From a candidate division TA06 bacterium (lineage in GTDB: Bacteria; Hydrothermota; DG-26; E44-bin18; JADFOU01), in NCBI GenBank assembly GCA_022562655.1, contig JADFOU010000142.1:1-5848 (forward strand): a DNA stretch of 5,848 nt. Direction: 5' to 3'. Shown here piece by piece: positions 5,599-5,848 of the stretch (the stretch's first letter is position 1; each line of letters starts with the position of its first letter). The notes under the pieces were generated by a model that was given only the letters and a program-made list of their open reading frames with translations, made no database searches and had not been told where the DNA came from. The position numbers were made by a program, and so were the translations under genes.

Positions 5599-5848
5599 TG
5601 GGGATATCAGCCATCAGATCAACAGGGCCATTTTCTGGATTAACTGTCATTTCATAAGCGGCTTTAATAGCTGCAGCATTAGTTCTGTAAGCGCAATATG
5701 GATCATATTGAGGCCCATGTGCCAAAAATAAATTCAAACGATAATTATCCGGTTCAAAATAAACAACAATTCCATCATGATTGTAATTATGATCCCCATT
5801 ATCCGAAACACAATAAATATTATTTTTTAAGTCGTCAGCCACTGTCAA
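5471..5848 (-). CDS. AT-rich partial reading frame, unknown product
   Basis: The frame is open from the right window edge to a TGA at 5471 (about 125 residues visible). The first codon in the window is TTG, but the true start may lie outside. The first roughly 80 residues look coding: GC is about 34% over 5641-5848 and third positions are strongly A/T (GAT, AAT, TAT). They are polar and aromatic (DNGDHNYNHDGIVVYF, then FLAHGPQYDPYCAYRTN), with two cysteines and no membrane segment. I do not recognise the family. From about 5600 to 5471 the composition changes to that of the membrane-protein gene in another frame, and the tail (GSGNPHGRGEETARAS and onward) is probably out-of-frame translation of that gene. 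The original C-terminus may therefore have been replaced, by recombination or by an assembly join. Confidence 0.4.
   Translation of the reverse strand: MTVADDLKNNIYCVSDNGDHNYNHDGIVVYFEPDNYRLNLFLAHGPQYDPYCAYRTNAAAIKAAYEMTVNPENGPVDLMADIPIEAEATEGSGNPHGRGEETARASAVGVVHNVVGTLGRNGHRR

Overview
The window reads as a bacterial chromosomal segment with every supported gene on the minus strand, so transcription runs from high to low coordinates. Gene content points to a Gram-negative anaerobe of the deltaproteobacterial/Desulfobacterota type or a similar deep-branching lineage: an ExeA-type AAA ATPase, a long TPR protein with acidic and Pro-rich linkers, and a split formiminotransferase/cyclodeaminase pair. 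This is inference from gene content; no taxonomic marker is present.

In transcription order: (i) the right edge (about 5083-5848) holds two overlapping, unassigned reading frames. One is AT-rich and runs off the window edge; the other is a GC-richer four-helix membrane protein. They look joined from different sources. (ii) A 160-base spacer (4924-5082) carries a 7-bp-period tandem repeat and a spaced direct repeat upstream of ftcD. (iii) ftcD (glutamate formiminotransferase, 4923-3904) and fchA (formimino-THF cyclodeaminase, 3821-3225) form a two-gene folate one-carbon unit with an 82-base spacer. Together they move the formimino carbon of formiminoglutamate (histidine degradation) or a related formimino donor to 5,10-methenyl-THF, releasing ammonia. 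(iv) A 225-base spacer (3000-3224) carries the best promoter in the window and two dyads. (v) A 740-residue TPR protein (2999-777) consists of three TPR blocks joined by acidic and Pro-rich linkers; the first linker contains degenerate internal duplications. (vi) A 114-base spacer is dense in inverted repeats. (vii) The N-terminal 220 residues of an ExeA/GspA-like AAA ATPase run off the left edge.

The TPR and ExeA-like genes are plausibly linked to cell-envelope or pilus/secretion machinery, but this rests on family associations only. None of the four clearest starts has a convincing Shine-Dalgarno sequence; two share an A-run directly before ATGG. No RNA genes, CRISPR arrays, transposases or convincing Rho-independent terminators were seen. 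There is no gene-free stretch above 300 bases. Nothing here is clearly a new system. The least explained parts are the right-hand 770 bases and the structured spacer at 663-776.
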